This document shows, in pieces, positions 1-7,742 of a DNA stretch of 64,000 nt (positions are counted from its first letter, which is position 1; every line of letters starts with the position of its first letter). Source of the stretch: Acidobacteriaceae bacterium (GTDB lineage: Bacteria; Acidobacteriota; Terriglobia; Terriglobales; Acidobacteriaceae). Made by a program: the position numbers and the translations under genes. The notes below the pieces were generated by a model. That model was not told the DNA's origin and did no database searches. It saw only the letters and a list, made by a program, of their open reading frames with translations. The stretch lies in the NCBI GenBank assembly GCA_027452245.1, contig DAIDGW010000147.1, forward strand, positions 1-64,000. Reading direction: 5' to 3'.

Positions 1-56
1 TCGACCAAGGCCTCTCGACTACGAAGAGTGAGTCGGGCATTCTGGTGGATGTCCAT
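1..56 (-). CDS. IS481-family transposase, N-terminal fragment (runs off window)
   Basis: Reading leftward from an ATG at 56-54, the frame gives MDIHQNARLTLRSREALV and continues past the window edge. The first residues resemble the start of IS481-type DDE transposases, where an initial 'M-x-x-H-x-N-A-x-L-T' is common (family knowledge recalled, not searched). Only about 18 codons are visible, so the helix-turn-helix and the catalytic DDE residues are outside the window. The DNA immediately upstream carries the probable element end, given as a separate entry. I cannot tell whether the copy is intact. Confidence 0.5.
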   Translation of the reverse strand, partial: MDIHQNARLTLRSREALV

Positions 57-209
57 TCGATCTGTCCTCGGAAACTGGATTGCTCGTCACAATCAGCTTC
101 TCTGGTCTTGATCGAATGGACAACCTCTTGAAAGATCACAGGTGGCCCACCCTTCGTGACATCTGTTCAGTCCCATGACATCCTTTACACACTGTCTCGG
201 GTCTAGACA
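1..209 (-). mobile_element. Probable end of an IS481-type insertion sequence
   Basis: The transposase start at 56 lies about 150 bp inside a candidate element end: read leftward, a TGT-starting sequence (TGTCTAGACCC) begins at 209. IS481-type ends typically start with TGT. The other end is outside the window, so neither terminal inverted repeats nor a target duplication can be shown. The exact boundary is an inference. Confidence 0.4.
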
Positions 210-236
210 GACATCGCGAAGGGCGGGGCAGCCGGT
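141..236. repeat. Imperfect palindromic repeat around the IS end
   Basis: The stretch 141-166 and the reverse complement of about 210-236 match at roughly 20 of 26 positions. Both contain a GCCC..CCCTTCG core followed by a TCTGT end. A related GGnTGCCC..GCCTTCG core flanks the small element at 3084-3192, so this may be an interspersed repeat of this genome. The 180 bases between here and the gene ending at 389 show nothing else I can name. Confidence 0.4.
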
Positions 237-388
237 TTCGTGGGAGTGCCTGCGGGCGCAAACCTGGGCCCGCCCCCCATCCCTTGCCCCTCGCGGTTCC
301 CCATCCCGACACAAACCGGCAAGGGAGTAACCTAAACCTGTCGTATTCTTACGTGAACGAAAGCGGGGACAGGTCATATTTATCTCCA

Positions 389-1960
389 TCACCTTGCAAT
401 TCGGATTGCTTTCGAGCTTGAGGGTGCAGGTAAAACGACCAGCTGATGTTTAGCTGAGCCTGAAGATGACTCCTGCAGTAACAGCCCCAATCGCGCGTAA
501 ACGGACAACACTGGATCGCCTGAGTTAAGAAAAGCATTTAAGTATTCGGTTGAATATTTTGCTCCCACATCTCCCCTCAGAAGTTTTTTGGCATAAAAGT
601 ACCAATCGACCGGTCCGACCTGATCACTCGGATATTGCACGAGAAAATCTATAAATCGACCCAAGGCCTCTTTATGGAAAGGAGTTCCTGTCGTCCTCTC
701 GGTCAAACCTGCTAATAAGAGGGCCTTTTGATGAAAAAATTCCATTTGAGGTTCATTGGTTTCAGACCATCCGCTTAACGCTGTAAGAAAATCGTGCGCT
801 CTCGTCAGAAACGCATTAAGAGCTGCCGAAGTTCCTGCACTATCACCTGAAATGGGCGGTGCATTCAGAGACTGCAGCGTCCCAAGCAGATCAGAATATG
901 TCTTGGAACTCCATCGCGGCGGAGCCGAGGCCTCAGTATGCGGTGCATTCTTGATCATGAGTTCACCGACATCAATACTGGACAGTTCCGCTCCCCTCAG
1001 TCGTGCTCCAAATTCCTCATTAAATCGTGCAACAGCAACCGGCAACGCTGAGCCTTTGGGATCTACAATGCTATCGCAACACTGCCCGCTAAAATTTCGT
1101 ACCAGGTACTCCCGCATCGCTTCTAGAACAGGCCTAGATTGGATCTCGTGTTTTTCCAGCAGAGAAATAAACTTAGAAACACCGTCGAAGAACTGGTCGC
1201 CTGACATAACTATCGCGAAGGATTGCGGATCTCCGCCCAAATTGCGAAGTGTAGCAACGTAGGCCGGAACAAGGTCCTCTTGAAGTTCCTGATCTGTGAA
1301 GTGAACGCTGCCAAGCAGTTGAACCGCGTAAATCAGCTCTACGTGGGATTTGATATTTCTGATAAGTGAAGCAACATAGCTCGACCGAAATCCACCCGCG
1401 ATTTCATGATTCGAAAACCCGCCCTCCAATATTATTCCTAGTGTGTTGTAATACGCCTCCGGAAAGAAGTACCAGCTTGCGTCACACGGTAGCGGCGGAA
1501 CACCTGGAGCGTGAATCAATTCAAATAGCTCCCTCGCACGTTGTGGACTTGTTGGAAAAACCTCGCGCACTACTCTTGTCTGCAAGGAAAGACGATTCAA
1601 ACCGGTAATGTAAGAAGCGAGGGCATGAAGCCCACCGGGAGTCTCCTCGACATTAACCCCCCATGGACGCTCTTGGTAGTCGTCCTGTGAGAGAGAGGCT
1701 TTCTCAAACGCCTCCTTCAGAAGCTTGGCCTTTAGTTTTCCGTCGCGAATAAGGCCGTGCTGAGCAAGCTGGATGATTACATCAGACGCAAATTCAGGCG
1801 GAAGGCTTCGACTGTCGTCTATTAGGGATTGAATTGGGTCCGCAGCAATTCGCCCTGAACTCGAAGCTCGCTCAGATTGTCGCGGAGGCGCTTGAGAAAA
1901 GCTAAACTGGAGGCATACTGATGAGATTAATAGAAAAACATAAATTGCTGTCCGTATCAT
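389..1960 (-). CDS. Secreted protein of unknown function (523 aa)
   Basis: I do not recognise this family. The N-terminus has one basic residue, a hydrophobic stretch (about residues 5-20) and a Ser-Phe-Ser-Gln end, which is a plausible Sec signal peptide with cleavage near residue 23. The rest is soluble and rich in predicted helix with Leu and Ala, with no metal-binding or catalytic motif that I can name. The repeated helical look (for example ELFELIHAPGVPPLP and LLGSVHFTDQELQ) would fit a helical-repeat scaffold, but this is a guess. It stands alone: a hairpin separates it from the small membrane-protein genes upstream. No strong ribosome-binding site precedes the ATG. Confidence 0.7.
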   Translation of the reverse strand: MIRTAIYVFLLISSVCLQFSFSQAPPRQSERASSSGRIAADPIQSLIDDSRSLPPEFASDVIIQLAQHGLIRDGKLKAKLLKEAFEKASLSQDDYQERPWGVNVEETPGGLHALASYITGLNRLSLQTRVVREVFPTSPQRARELFELIHAPGVPPLPCDASWYFFPEAYYNTLGIILEGGFSNHEIAGGFRSSYVASLIRNIKSHVELIYAVQLLGSVHFTDQELQEDLVPAYVATLRNLGGDPQSFAIVMSGDQFFDGVSKFISLLEKHEIQSRPVLEAMREYLVRNFSGQCCDSIVDPKGSALPVAVARFNEEFGARLRGAELSSIDVGELMIKNAPHTEASAPPRWSSKTYSDLLGTLQSLNAPPISGDSAGTSAALNAFLTRAHDFLTALSGWSETNEPQMEFFHQKALLLAGLTERTTGTPFHKEALGRFIDFLVQYPSDQVGPVDWYFYAKKLLRGDVGAKYSTEYLNAFLNSGDPVLSVYARLGLLLQESSSGSAKHQLVVLPAPSSSKAIRIAR

Positions 1961-1978
1961 AATCTACTTACACTGCAC

Positions 1979-2020
1979 AAGGGGGCTGGCCCGTCGATAA
2001 GAACGAAGGCCAGTCCCCTT
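1979..2020 (-). terminator. Hairpin downstream of the 2042-2383 gene
   Basis: The arms 1979-1991 and 2008-2020 pair over 13 bases with one mismatch around a 16-nt loop. On the minus strand it follows the stop of the 2042-2383 gene. There is no clear T run, so it may be a rho-assisted terminator or just a structured spacer. Confidence 0.45.
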
Positions 2021-2041
2021 TGGCGTTGATCGTATTTCGAG

Positions 2042-2383
2042 CTACAGCGTGCGCTTTTGGATCGATGCAATCTCTTTGAACGACAGACCTGTATTCATGA
2101 ATATCAGTACTAACAATATGGCACTGCCTTCTAAGATCAGGGTGATCGATGTGTTCGGAAATAGAAACTTCGAGCCAACAACTAGCACAAAAACCGCTAA
2201 TGTAAGCCCGACGTCAGAGGAATGACACTCCCGCTTACTCGCTGCCTTCATAATGAAGGTCGCAGGCAGAGCAATCGCGGCGTGTCTTAGCAATCGATCC
2301 GAGTCGAATGTCGCGGCTGCAACCGCGCCTATCCCAATGGCAAGAAAAAGCGTAATTACGTTCTTCCGAGGAATGCCAAACAT
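2042..2383 (-). CDS. Small integral membrane protein, unknown
   Basis: The sequence contains three or four hydrophobic segments (near residues 6-22, 24-40, 52-70 and 72-92) and ends in a polar, basic tail (IASIQKRTL). I do not recognise the family. The ATG at 2383 is preceded by AGAAGGGGG with short spacing; an in-frame GTG at 2398 would add five residues and overlap the stop of the upstream frame at 2395. Position directly after a broken amidase-like gene suggests it was part of the same small operon. It could be a membrane partner or an immunity-type protein, but nothing in the sequence proves that. Confidence 0.55.
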   Translation of the reverse strand: MFGIPRKNVITLFLAIGIGAVAAATFDSDRLLRHAAIALPATFIMKAASKRECHSSDVGLTLAVFVLVVGSKFLFPNTSITLILEGSAILLVLIFMNTGLSFKEIASIQKRTL

Positions 2384-2394
2384 ATACCCCCTTC

Positions 2395-2755
2395 TCACTG
2401 ATATGGTGCTGGGTGAAGGGCATCATCGATGATTAAGGAAGCTGCGCTTCCGACAGAAAGACCGACTCCGGCTCCGATGCTGACTGCCCCTACCGGGATT
2501 GCTGCTCCTCCGAGGACAATTCCCAATTGCTTGAACGGGTGCTGAACGAAATCTTGTCTTAGCTGATGCCCGCCGGCAGGGAGCCGCGCATTCCCCCTGT
2601 GACTTCCGACCTGCGTGCTTGTCCATGTAATTGGCGACCTTATCCTTGTCCAGGTTGTTATTATCTTGCGCCAATCCTCTTGCGTTGCCGTTCTCCCTAA
2701 GGGCTGATTCACCAGCCTCTGCTGAATAGCTCAACCAAAACAACCAGTGCCGCAA
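2395..2755 (-). pseudogene. Frameshifted amidase/CHAP-like remnant
   Basis: Two overlapping frames together look like one protein. In the frame that begins upstream, the segment DKDKVANYMDKHAG...SQGECA resembles the catalytic-cysteine region of NlpC/CHAP-type peptidoglycan amidases ('K-S-x-G-x-C-A'). After about position 2580 the continuation switches to the other frame (AGGHQLRQDF...HPFKQ), followed by a glycine-rich hydrophobic segment (GIVLGGAAIPVGAVSIG) and a polar end. Each frame alone turns into Arg/Ser-rich text typical of out-of-frame reading. A one-base indel or a small deletion near 2575-2600 would explain this. The family assignment is a weak inference from one motif. Confidence 0.4.
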
Positions 2756-2789
2756 GCAACACGATCGGCCAGACCACCCATTTGTTCAT
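2709..2789 (-). CDS. Tiny membrane peptide (26 aa)
   Basis: A 26-codon frame begins at the ATG at 2789 and ends at the TGA at 2711-2709. It encodes one hydrophobic helix (WPIVLLAALVVLVELF) after MNKWVV and ends SRGW. It overlaps the 3' end of the 2731-2994 gene in another frame, and its stop overlaps a GTG that could start the downstream broken frame. The composition is that of a genuine single-pass membrane peptide, and the tight overlaps look like translational coupling. The ribosome-binding site is poor, so confidence is limited. Confidence 0.4.
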   Translation of the reverse strand: MNKWVVWPIVLLAALVVLVELFSRGW

Positions 2790-2994
2790 TCGCTTCACGA
2801 GTTGGGGGAAGGTCGGGCTCGGTCTTTCGAATCAAGAGGAACATCCCGTTGAGTACAAGCAGAGACAGAAAGCCAATGGTAAAAAGCGACAATCTGTCAA
2901 CGTTGTAGTTGCGATAGCCCAGGATCATCCCCAGCACCACTCCCACGTCGATGAAAGCCAAAATCAACTTGGAACTCACCCTGCGAGCTGCCAT
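2731..2994 (-). CDS. Small membrane protein, unknown (87 aa)
   Basis: An excellent ribosome-binding site (GGAGGGTAGGA) abuts the ATG at 2994. The protein has two hydrophobic segments, about residues 9-27 and 36-54, separated by a polar turn (RNYNVDRLS), then a basic/acidic tail. The last 20 residues (GGLADRVACGTGCFG) are read antiphase to the tiny membrane peptide and may be a run-on. It appears to be the first gene of the leftward set that includes the amidase-like remnant and the 2042-2383 membrane protein. No family recognised. Confidence 0.6.
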   Translation of the reverse strand: MAARRVSSKLILAFIDVGVVLGMILGYRNYNVDRLSLFTIGFLSLLVLNGMFLLIRKTEPDLPPTREANEQMGGLADRVACGTGCFG

Positions 2995-3083
2995 TCCTAC
3001 CCTCCACGAATCAAAATCGGGGGCTGGCCGGGTTTGTCGCTGCCTAGCTTACCTCGAAATGGGTGCCCAAGCCTTCGTGATTT

Positions 3084-3192
3084 GAGGCTGTTACGAAACT
3101 CAATTTTTAGCATCAGCGACCACAATATATTGAGGCTGCCCGTCCCGCTGAGCGCAACCTGTAACAAAAGTTCTGAGTTTCGTAACAGCCTC
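3084..3192. mobile_element. MITE-like element, 109 bp, with 19-bp TIRs and 5-bp target duplication
   Basis: The termini are GAGGCTGTTACGAAACTCA at 3084-3102 and its exact reverse complement at 3174-3192. The element is flanked on both sides by GATTT (3079-3083 and 3193-3197), which is a textbook 5-bp target-site duplication. It has no room for a transposase and so is a non-autonomous element mobilised in trans. It sits in the 335-bp gap 2995-3329, between the divergent small membrane-protein operon and an outer-membrane barrel gene. The flanking DNA beyond the GATTT repeats itself has an imperfect inverted GCCC..CCTTCG symmetry, so the element may have landed in an older palindromic repeat. 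Confidence 0.8.
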
Positions 3193-3329
3193 GATTTTCG
3201 AAGGCGGGGCAGCCATTTTTGCTAGTCCCTGGGGAAAATCGAATCCACGCCAGCCCCAGGCTTCGAGTCGCTTCCGAACCCGCCGAGTTTTCCTCGCCTG
3301 CTGAAGTTTGAGCAGCACCCGGGGCGCTC

Positions 3330-3959
3330 TCAGAATTTGAAGTAAGCGCCGACCATCGGCTCCGCCGTGTGGGTGAAGCCTCCGTTGGAGCCGAAGGCCG
3401 GAGTAATATTCGGAGCCCGGTTAATATTCCCGCGATACTGGAAGCGCAAGCCGATGTGCGGAACGAGTTTCCAGTCGAGCCCGGCACCGTAGACATAGAC
3501 CGGCTCGGTCGAAATTGTGGTTTCGCCCTGTCCGCTCACGGGCCGGTTGATCAGGACACCCATACCTGCCAGGGCGAACGGCCTGAACTTGCCCGCCGGA
3601 AACGAGAATATCCAGTCGCCAGTGATTTGGTGTGCATCAGTTGCAACGGGGGTAGAAAAAGAACCAGGCAGAGTCCCGACGGGGGTTACTCCGGCATAGG
3701 AGTAAACCTGGTTGGCATGGCTGAACGAATACGTGACTTCATAGCCAATCAGCGGACTGCGGATGTGGCGGAACTCAAACAGCGCCCCCACGGCGTCGGC
3801 TGCGTCCTGGTGTTCGAAGCCGAGGTTGTAGGTGGTTTGGCTGTTGAACGCGCCAAAGACGCTCAGGGCAACATCATTCTGGGCGTGGGCCACTGTGCCG
3901 GCCAATAAGGTGACGAAGATTGACAGAGCCAAACTCAGCCTCGAACGATTGAGTCGCAC
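3330..3959 (-). CDS. Outer-membrane beta-barrel protein
   Basis: The GTG start at 3959 is preceded by AAGGAGG at good spacing. A signal peptide with basic start, hydrophobic core and AHA-Q cleavage site covers residues 1-27. The mature part alternates polar and hydrophobic residues in strand-like stretches and ends in phenylalanine (GAYFKF), the usual C-terminal signature for insertion by the BAM machinery. At about 180 mature residues it matches the 8-strand OmpA/OmpW-like barrel size. It is monocistronic. Substrate or structural role cannot be told from sequence. Confidence 0.75.
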   Translation of the reverse strand: MRLNRSRLSLALSIFVTLLAGTVAHAQNDVALSVFGAFNSQTTYNLGFEHQDAADAVGALFEFRHIRSPLIGYEVTYSFSHANQVYSYAGVTPVGTLPGSFSTPVATDAHQITGDWIFSFPAGKFRPFALAGMGVLINRPVSGQGETTISTEPVYVYGAGLDWKLVPHIGLRFQYRGNINRAPNITPAFGSNGGFTHTAEPMVGAYFKF

Positions 3960-4103
3960 CTACAGCCTCCTTTGTTTCACCCTGCAAGTGTTTCATAACT
4001 GCAAGATCCGATGACGGCGGCTGCATTCGCCCCAGCGGGCCGGTGGTGGACACCTCGCAGCCTCACGATGTTTTCCCCCGGCTGCGGCGTCAGCCGCGCA
4101 GGA

Positions 4104-4889
4104 TCAGGCAACTTCTTTGCGTCGCGACAACTCCCACGCTTTCGCGTACTTCCAGGAAACATATGCCGCGTGGTAAAGATGCAGGAGCAAGCCTTCGCGT
4201 CCATCGAGAAAGCCAAGCCGAATAAAGTAGTTATAGAAGAATGTAAGCCACGGGCGCACGACAATGTCGACAAAACTGAATCCGCGCTTGCCCTTGGCCA
4301 CGGCCATCTCCGCTCCCAGAGACGAATAGCGGTTCATGTGCTCGATGTAATCCGACAGCGTGGGATAGGAGTGGTGAATCAGCGCGCCTTGCAGAATTTT
4401 GCCGGTGCGTCCATGGACCCGGAGATCTTCGTGAACGGCGCGACTCTCGAACTGGCCGCTTCCTTTCCGAAACAGGCGCAACTTTTCGTCAGGCCAGAAT
4501 CCTCCATGGCGGATCCAGCGGCCCAGAAAAAGATTCTTGCGCTGTATGAAAAACGCCACGGGCGTGTCGGCATCTGCAGACGCACTTGTCTTTTCTGCGA
4601 GTTCGCCAGCAAGTTCCGGATCAACTTCTTCGTCGGCGTCCAGACTCAAGATCCAGTCGCCAGTGGCTTTGTCGATCGCGGAATTTTTCTGCGCGGCGAA
4701 GCCTCTCCATTCTTCCCCGAAAACTTTGGCGCCGAACGATTTCGCGATTTCCACCGTTCCGTCGGTCGATCCGGAATCGACAGCGAGGATCTCGCCTTTG
4801 CCGTCGGCGACCAGAGGCTGCACGCTCGCAAGCGTGCGCGCGATGTTGGCCTGCTCGTTGCAGGTAATGATGACGACCGACAGTCTCAC
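4104..4889 (-). CDS. Family-2 glycosyltransferase (lipopolysaccharide core type)
   Basis: A GT-A fold is indicated by the N-terminal SVVIITCNE strand and turn, the VDSGSTDGT nucleotide-binding loop at about residues 37-45 and the metal-binding DAD at 84-86. The C-terminal half contains a hydrophobic, aromatic region (FFYNYFIRLGFLDGREGLLLHLYHAAY) like that of WaaE/KdtX-type glycosyltransferases, which add a sugar to the lipopolysaccharide inner core. The length of 261 residues is normal for that group. It probably acts at the cytoplasmic face of the inner membrane. The start is a GTG with no strong ribosome-binding site, so a slightly different start is possible. It is isolated from other polysaccharide genes. 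Confidence 0.8.
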   Translation of the reverse strand: MRLSVVIITCNEQANIARTLASVQPLVADGKGEILAVDSGSTDGTVEIAKSFGAKVFGEEWRGFAAQKNSAIDKATGDWILSLDADEEVDPELAGELAEKTSASADADTPVAFFIQRKNLFLGRWIRHGGFWPDEKLRLFRKGSGQFESRAVHEDLRVHGRTGKILQGALIHHSYPTLSDYIEHMNRYSSLGAEMAVAKGKRGFSFVDIVVRPWLTFFYNYFIRLGFLDGREGLLLHLYHAAYVSWKYAKAWELSRRKEVA

Positions 4890-5344
4890 GGCACGTAGGA
4901 TACACGTCTCTATCGCCGGCGAGAATTGACGGCCGCGGGTCGGCGGTTTCCCTCAATACGAGCTAAGTTATTGATTTTTCGTGCAGGCAAGAGCGGGAAC
5001 GCCGCAGGTTAAAGATGCCACCGAGACAGCAGGCCTATAACCCTTTTAATATCAAATAGTTAACATGTATTCGCCGCCATGCCGACAGGCTGATCGGAAT
5101 TTTCCAACGCCAAGCCTCCATAAAATGCCCATTGCGACGCATTAGAAGCCATTAGAGCGACGCGTGACCCTGCGGACAGCCTCAGTCCGGCGGCAGGATT
5201 TCCACAGCCTTAAATCGCACTACAGGCGAAAATTATCTTATAGCTATAAAATGGGCCTTTATTTCCCATTTTGGGAATTTGCCCAGCTTTCAGCTATACC
5301 GGCGGCGGATTTTCCCAATTTGGGAATCCGCCGCCACGCTGCAC
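4890..5344. other. Intergenic gap with repeated palindromes
   Basis: No gene is evident in this 455-base gap. It is AT-richer than its surroundings and contains a perfect 12-bp palindrome TTATAGCTATAA (5238-5249), and two copies of a TTCCCA-n-TTTGGGAA palindrome (about 5266-5280 and 5312-5326). The second copy is nested in the hairpin listed separately. Confidence 0.5.
5301..5335 (-). terminator. GC-rich hairpin after the first TolC-like gene
   Basis: An 11-bp perfect stem (GGCGGCGGATT with AATCCGCCGCC) encloses TTCCC..GGGAA inner symmetry. It begins nine bases past the stop of the leftward gene ending at 5345. No T run follows, so termination would have to be rho-independent without a U tract, or the hairpin may protect the mRNA 3' end. 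Confidence 0.5.
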
Positions 5345-7450
5345 TCATTCCTGTCCCGCCGGCGGACCTCCCGCATTATCGCCGAGCGGCTGCAAATCCT
5401 TTCGCGGCGCGACGTAAGGCACGGTGGGCAATTGCGTGACCTGTCCCTTGACGGCCTCGTCGATGCTGATGCCTTCGTGATCGAGCAGTAATCCGGTGGC
5501 GCGATCGAGTTCGATGCGCGACTTCTCGTATGCCGCTTTGGCCGATACGAGATTCGATTCGGCTGTGGTCAGGGCGGAGGCGGCCTGCAGGACTGTAACC
5601 TGCGTCATGAGCCCGACTTTCAGTTGCTGCTGATCGGCGTCGAAGGTCTGCTTGGCGAAATCGTAGGCCGATTGCGCGGCTTCCACGGCGACGCGGTTCT
5701 GGCCGACATCGAACTGCGCGTTGCGGACTTCGATGCGCACCTGGTTTTCGAGCTGGTGTTCGCGTACCTGCGCCTGGCTGTATTCGAGTTGCGCGCGTAC
5801 TTGTTGAGATTGCGCAAGGCGATTGCGGATGGGAATGCTGAGCGTCAGTCCGACGCCTTTGTCGGGAGCGGTCGAATTCACCAGCTGGTTCAGCGTTCCG
5901 CCATAGCCGACGGAGGTGGTGTTGCGGAACGGCGGCGGAGCCTTGGCTGGGTTGTAACAGGGAATGCCGGCGAACGCGCACGCGGGGTTAACATCGCCGC
6001 CGACACCGGAACCTCCGTAGTAGGCGAACGCGGAGAGCGTGGGCAGCAGGGCGTTGCGCACCGCTTTGTTGTTGATTTGGCGGCTGTTGAGATCGATGCG
6101 CGACTCCACCAGTTCGGCGCGGTGACGCAGCGCCTCATTGATCAGGTCCTGGGTGGGCGTGGGCGACTCATTCTGCGGAAGCTGCATGGTGGAGGTGGGA
6201 ATCACATCCGCGTCGGCGAGCATGGGATCTTCCATGCTGCGGCTGAGGGCGTTCTTCATCAGCAACTGCTCGAGGCGAAGATTGTTTTCCGCCAGGATGA
6301 GATTCTGCTGATTGGTGGCAACGACGCTCTTGGCGCTGACCACCTGAATGGGGGGGACGGTTCCCACTTTCGCCTGACGGGTGGCGTCCTCCAGCGCTTT
6401 TTGCGAGTACGCCATGGACTCCTTCTGCACGCGTACGTTCTCGTAGGCGTAGACGAGATCCCAATACATGTTCTCGATCTGGTCGACGGTGGTAATGACT
6501 TGCAGGCGGAAGGCGACGTCGGTGATCTCGCGGTTGTTTTTAGCGAAGCGGATGAAACGCGTATTGGGCAGGAAACCGAAACCCTGCAGAATGTTTTGCG
6601 TGAAGCGGAACTGGAAGTTGGAGCCGAGCTGGGGGGTGAACAGGTCGGTGGTGTTATTGCTGCTCAGGTGAGTATTGTTGAAGGTACCGCTGAGGATTCC
6701 GCCCCACTGGAAGCCCTGTGTGTAACCGAAATCGGCGGTATAGGTATTTTCCGCGAGCACCGGGACCGGGCTGAAAGGGCTGGTGGATTCGATCTGGTTC
6801 TTGTCGAGTTGGAGGTTGCTGGTGAGCAGGGGATCGAAGCTGGTGATGGGAGATCCGCTGCCCAGCGTGGAACTGACCAAGCCATTGGTACCCGTGCCGG
6901 CGCCGCTGGCAGCGATGGTGGTGCCTCCGGTACCGGAACCGACGGTGCTGCCCAGTCCACCGATGCCCCCGCCGGGAGTGTTCTGCACAATGCCGGCGTT
7001 GGTGCCGAGAATGCTGGCTCCGGACTTGGCGCGAAGAATGTCGGTGTCGGCGATATTGAGGTTATAGCGCGCGATTTCGATGTCGAGATTGTTTTCCAGC
7101 GCCAGGGCAACCGCGTCGTCGATGGAGAGATAGATTCTGCCATCGTGCATGAGTTGATCGATGCGCGGCGAATTTCCCAGGTTGGGGGGCGGAACCTCAC
7201 GCGAGATGTAGGGCCGCAGGAAATGGGGGAAGGCAGAACGCGAACGGGCATAGTCCTGCAGATGGACGGCCTCGCGCGAAACCGGCTGGGGCGCTACAGG
7301 CATGTCTATGACGGTTTGCGCCTGCGCAGACGGCGGCGGATTCTGCTGCGCGACTCCGGCAGAAACGAAACAGAGCAGCAACAGGATCACAATCAGCAAA
7401 AACCAAGGCGAAGACTTTGGGACCGCGAAGCGCGGCGATAGGCAAGACAT
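5345..7450 (-). CDS. TolC-family outer-membrane efflux protein (paralogue A)
   Basis: I place the start at the ATG at 7450, which has GAGGAG seven bases upstream; the frame is open for 31 further codons but without a ribosome-binding site. The N-terminus is a signal peptide (hydrophobic LLIVILLLLCFVSAGVAQ). Two tandem outer-membrane-efflux repeats follow, with the hallmark 'ALENNLDIEIARYNLNIADTD' type helix near residue 120 and the later 'KAAYEKSRIELDRATG' type helix near the C-terminus. A long Gly/Ser/Thr-rich insertion (about residues 150-210) interrupts the first repeat. Such proteins form the trimeric outer-membrane channel of type I secretion and RND pumps. The C-terminus is Pro/Gly-rich. 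Neither an RND pump nor a membrane fusion protein lies nearby. Confidence 0.85.
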   Translation of the reverse strand: MSCLSPRFAVPKSSPWFLLIVILLLLCFVSAGVAQQNPPPSAQAQTVIDMPVAPQPVSREAVHLQDYARSRSAFPHFLRPYISREVPPPNLGNSPRIDQLMHDGRIYLSIDDAVALALENNLDIEIARYNLNIADTDILRAKSGASILGTNAGIVQNTPGGGIGGLGSTVGSGTGGTTIAASGAGTGTNGLVSSTLGSGSPITSFDPLLTSNLQLDKNQIESTSPFSPVPVLAENTYTADFGYTQGFQWGGILSGTFNNTHLSSNNTTDLFTPQLGSNFQFRFTQNILQGFGFLPNTRFIRFAKNNREITDVAFRLQVITTVDQIENMYWDLVYAYENVRVQKESMAYSQKALEDATRQAKVGTVPPIQVVSAKSVVATNQQNLILAENNLRLEQLLMKNALSRSMEDPMLADADVIPTSTMQLPQNESPTPTQDLINEALRHRAELVESRIDLNSRQINNKAVRNALLPTLSAFAYYGGSGVGGDVNPACAFAGIPCYNPAKAPPPFRNTTSVGYGGTLNQLVNSTAPDKGVGLTLSIPIRNRLAQSQQVRAQLEYSQAQVREHQLENQVRIEVRNAQFDVGQNRVAVEAAQSAYDFAKQTFDADQQQLKVGLMTQVTVLQAASALTTAESNLVSAKAAYEKSRIELDRATGLLLDHEGISIDEAVKGQVTQLPTVPYVAPRKDLQPLGDNAGGPPAGQE

Positions 7451-7742
7451 GGAGCAACTCCTCGCAAGTGCATACGATGATGAAATCTGGTGAAGGCCGA
7501 AAGGAATACTCTCTGCCTCACAGGAACGCCAGTACTGCTGCAAATCATTCGCAAGAAACCCGGAGCAAATGATGGGGCTGCGACTTAATTCATATTAGCG
7601 GGAGTGAGCGAGTTCGCGAGCGATGAGATCGTAAAGAATTGTCAGAAGATGTAATCGCAAGGAGCTGGCAGGCGGCTTCAAAACAAAGCTCCCACCCTGC
7701 CGCGGCAATGCGCGACAGGATGGGAAGGCATTTCAGAAACGC

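Noticed and set aside
93-392. 99-codon leftward frame over the left-edge repeat
   Set aside because: It runs across the palindrome and IS end with Arg/Cys/Gly-rich text and no protein-like pattern.
5624-7441. Very long open frame antisense to the first TolC-like gene (605 codons)
   Set aside because: It is the mirror of the real gene on the minus strand. Its text is rich in Gly/Arg/Val without domain pattern, and high GC commonly opens such shadow frames.
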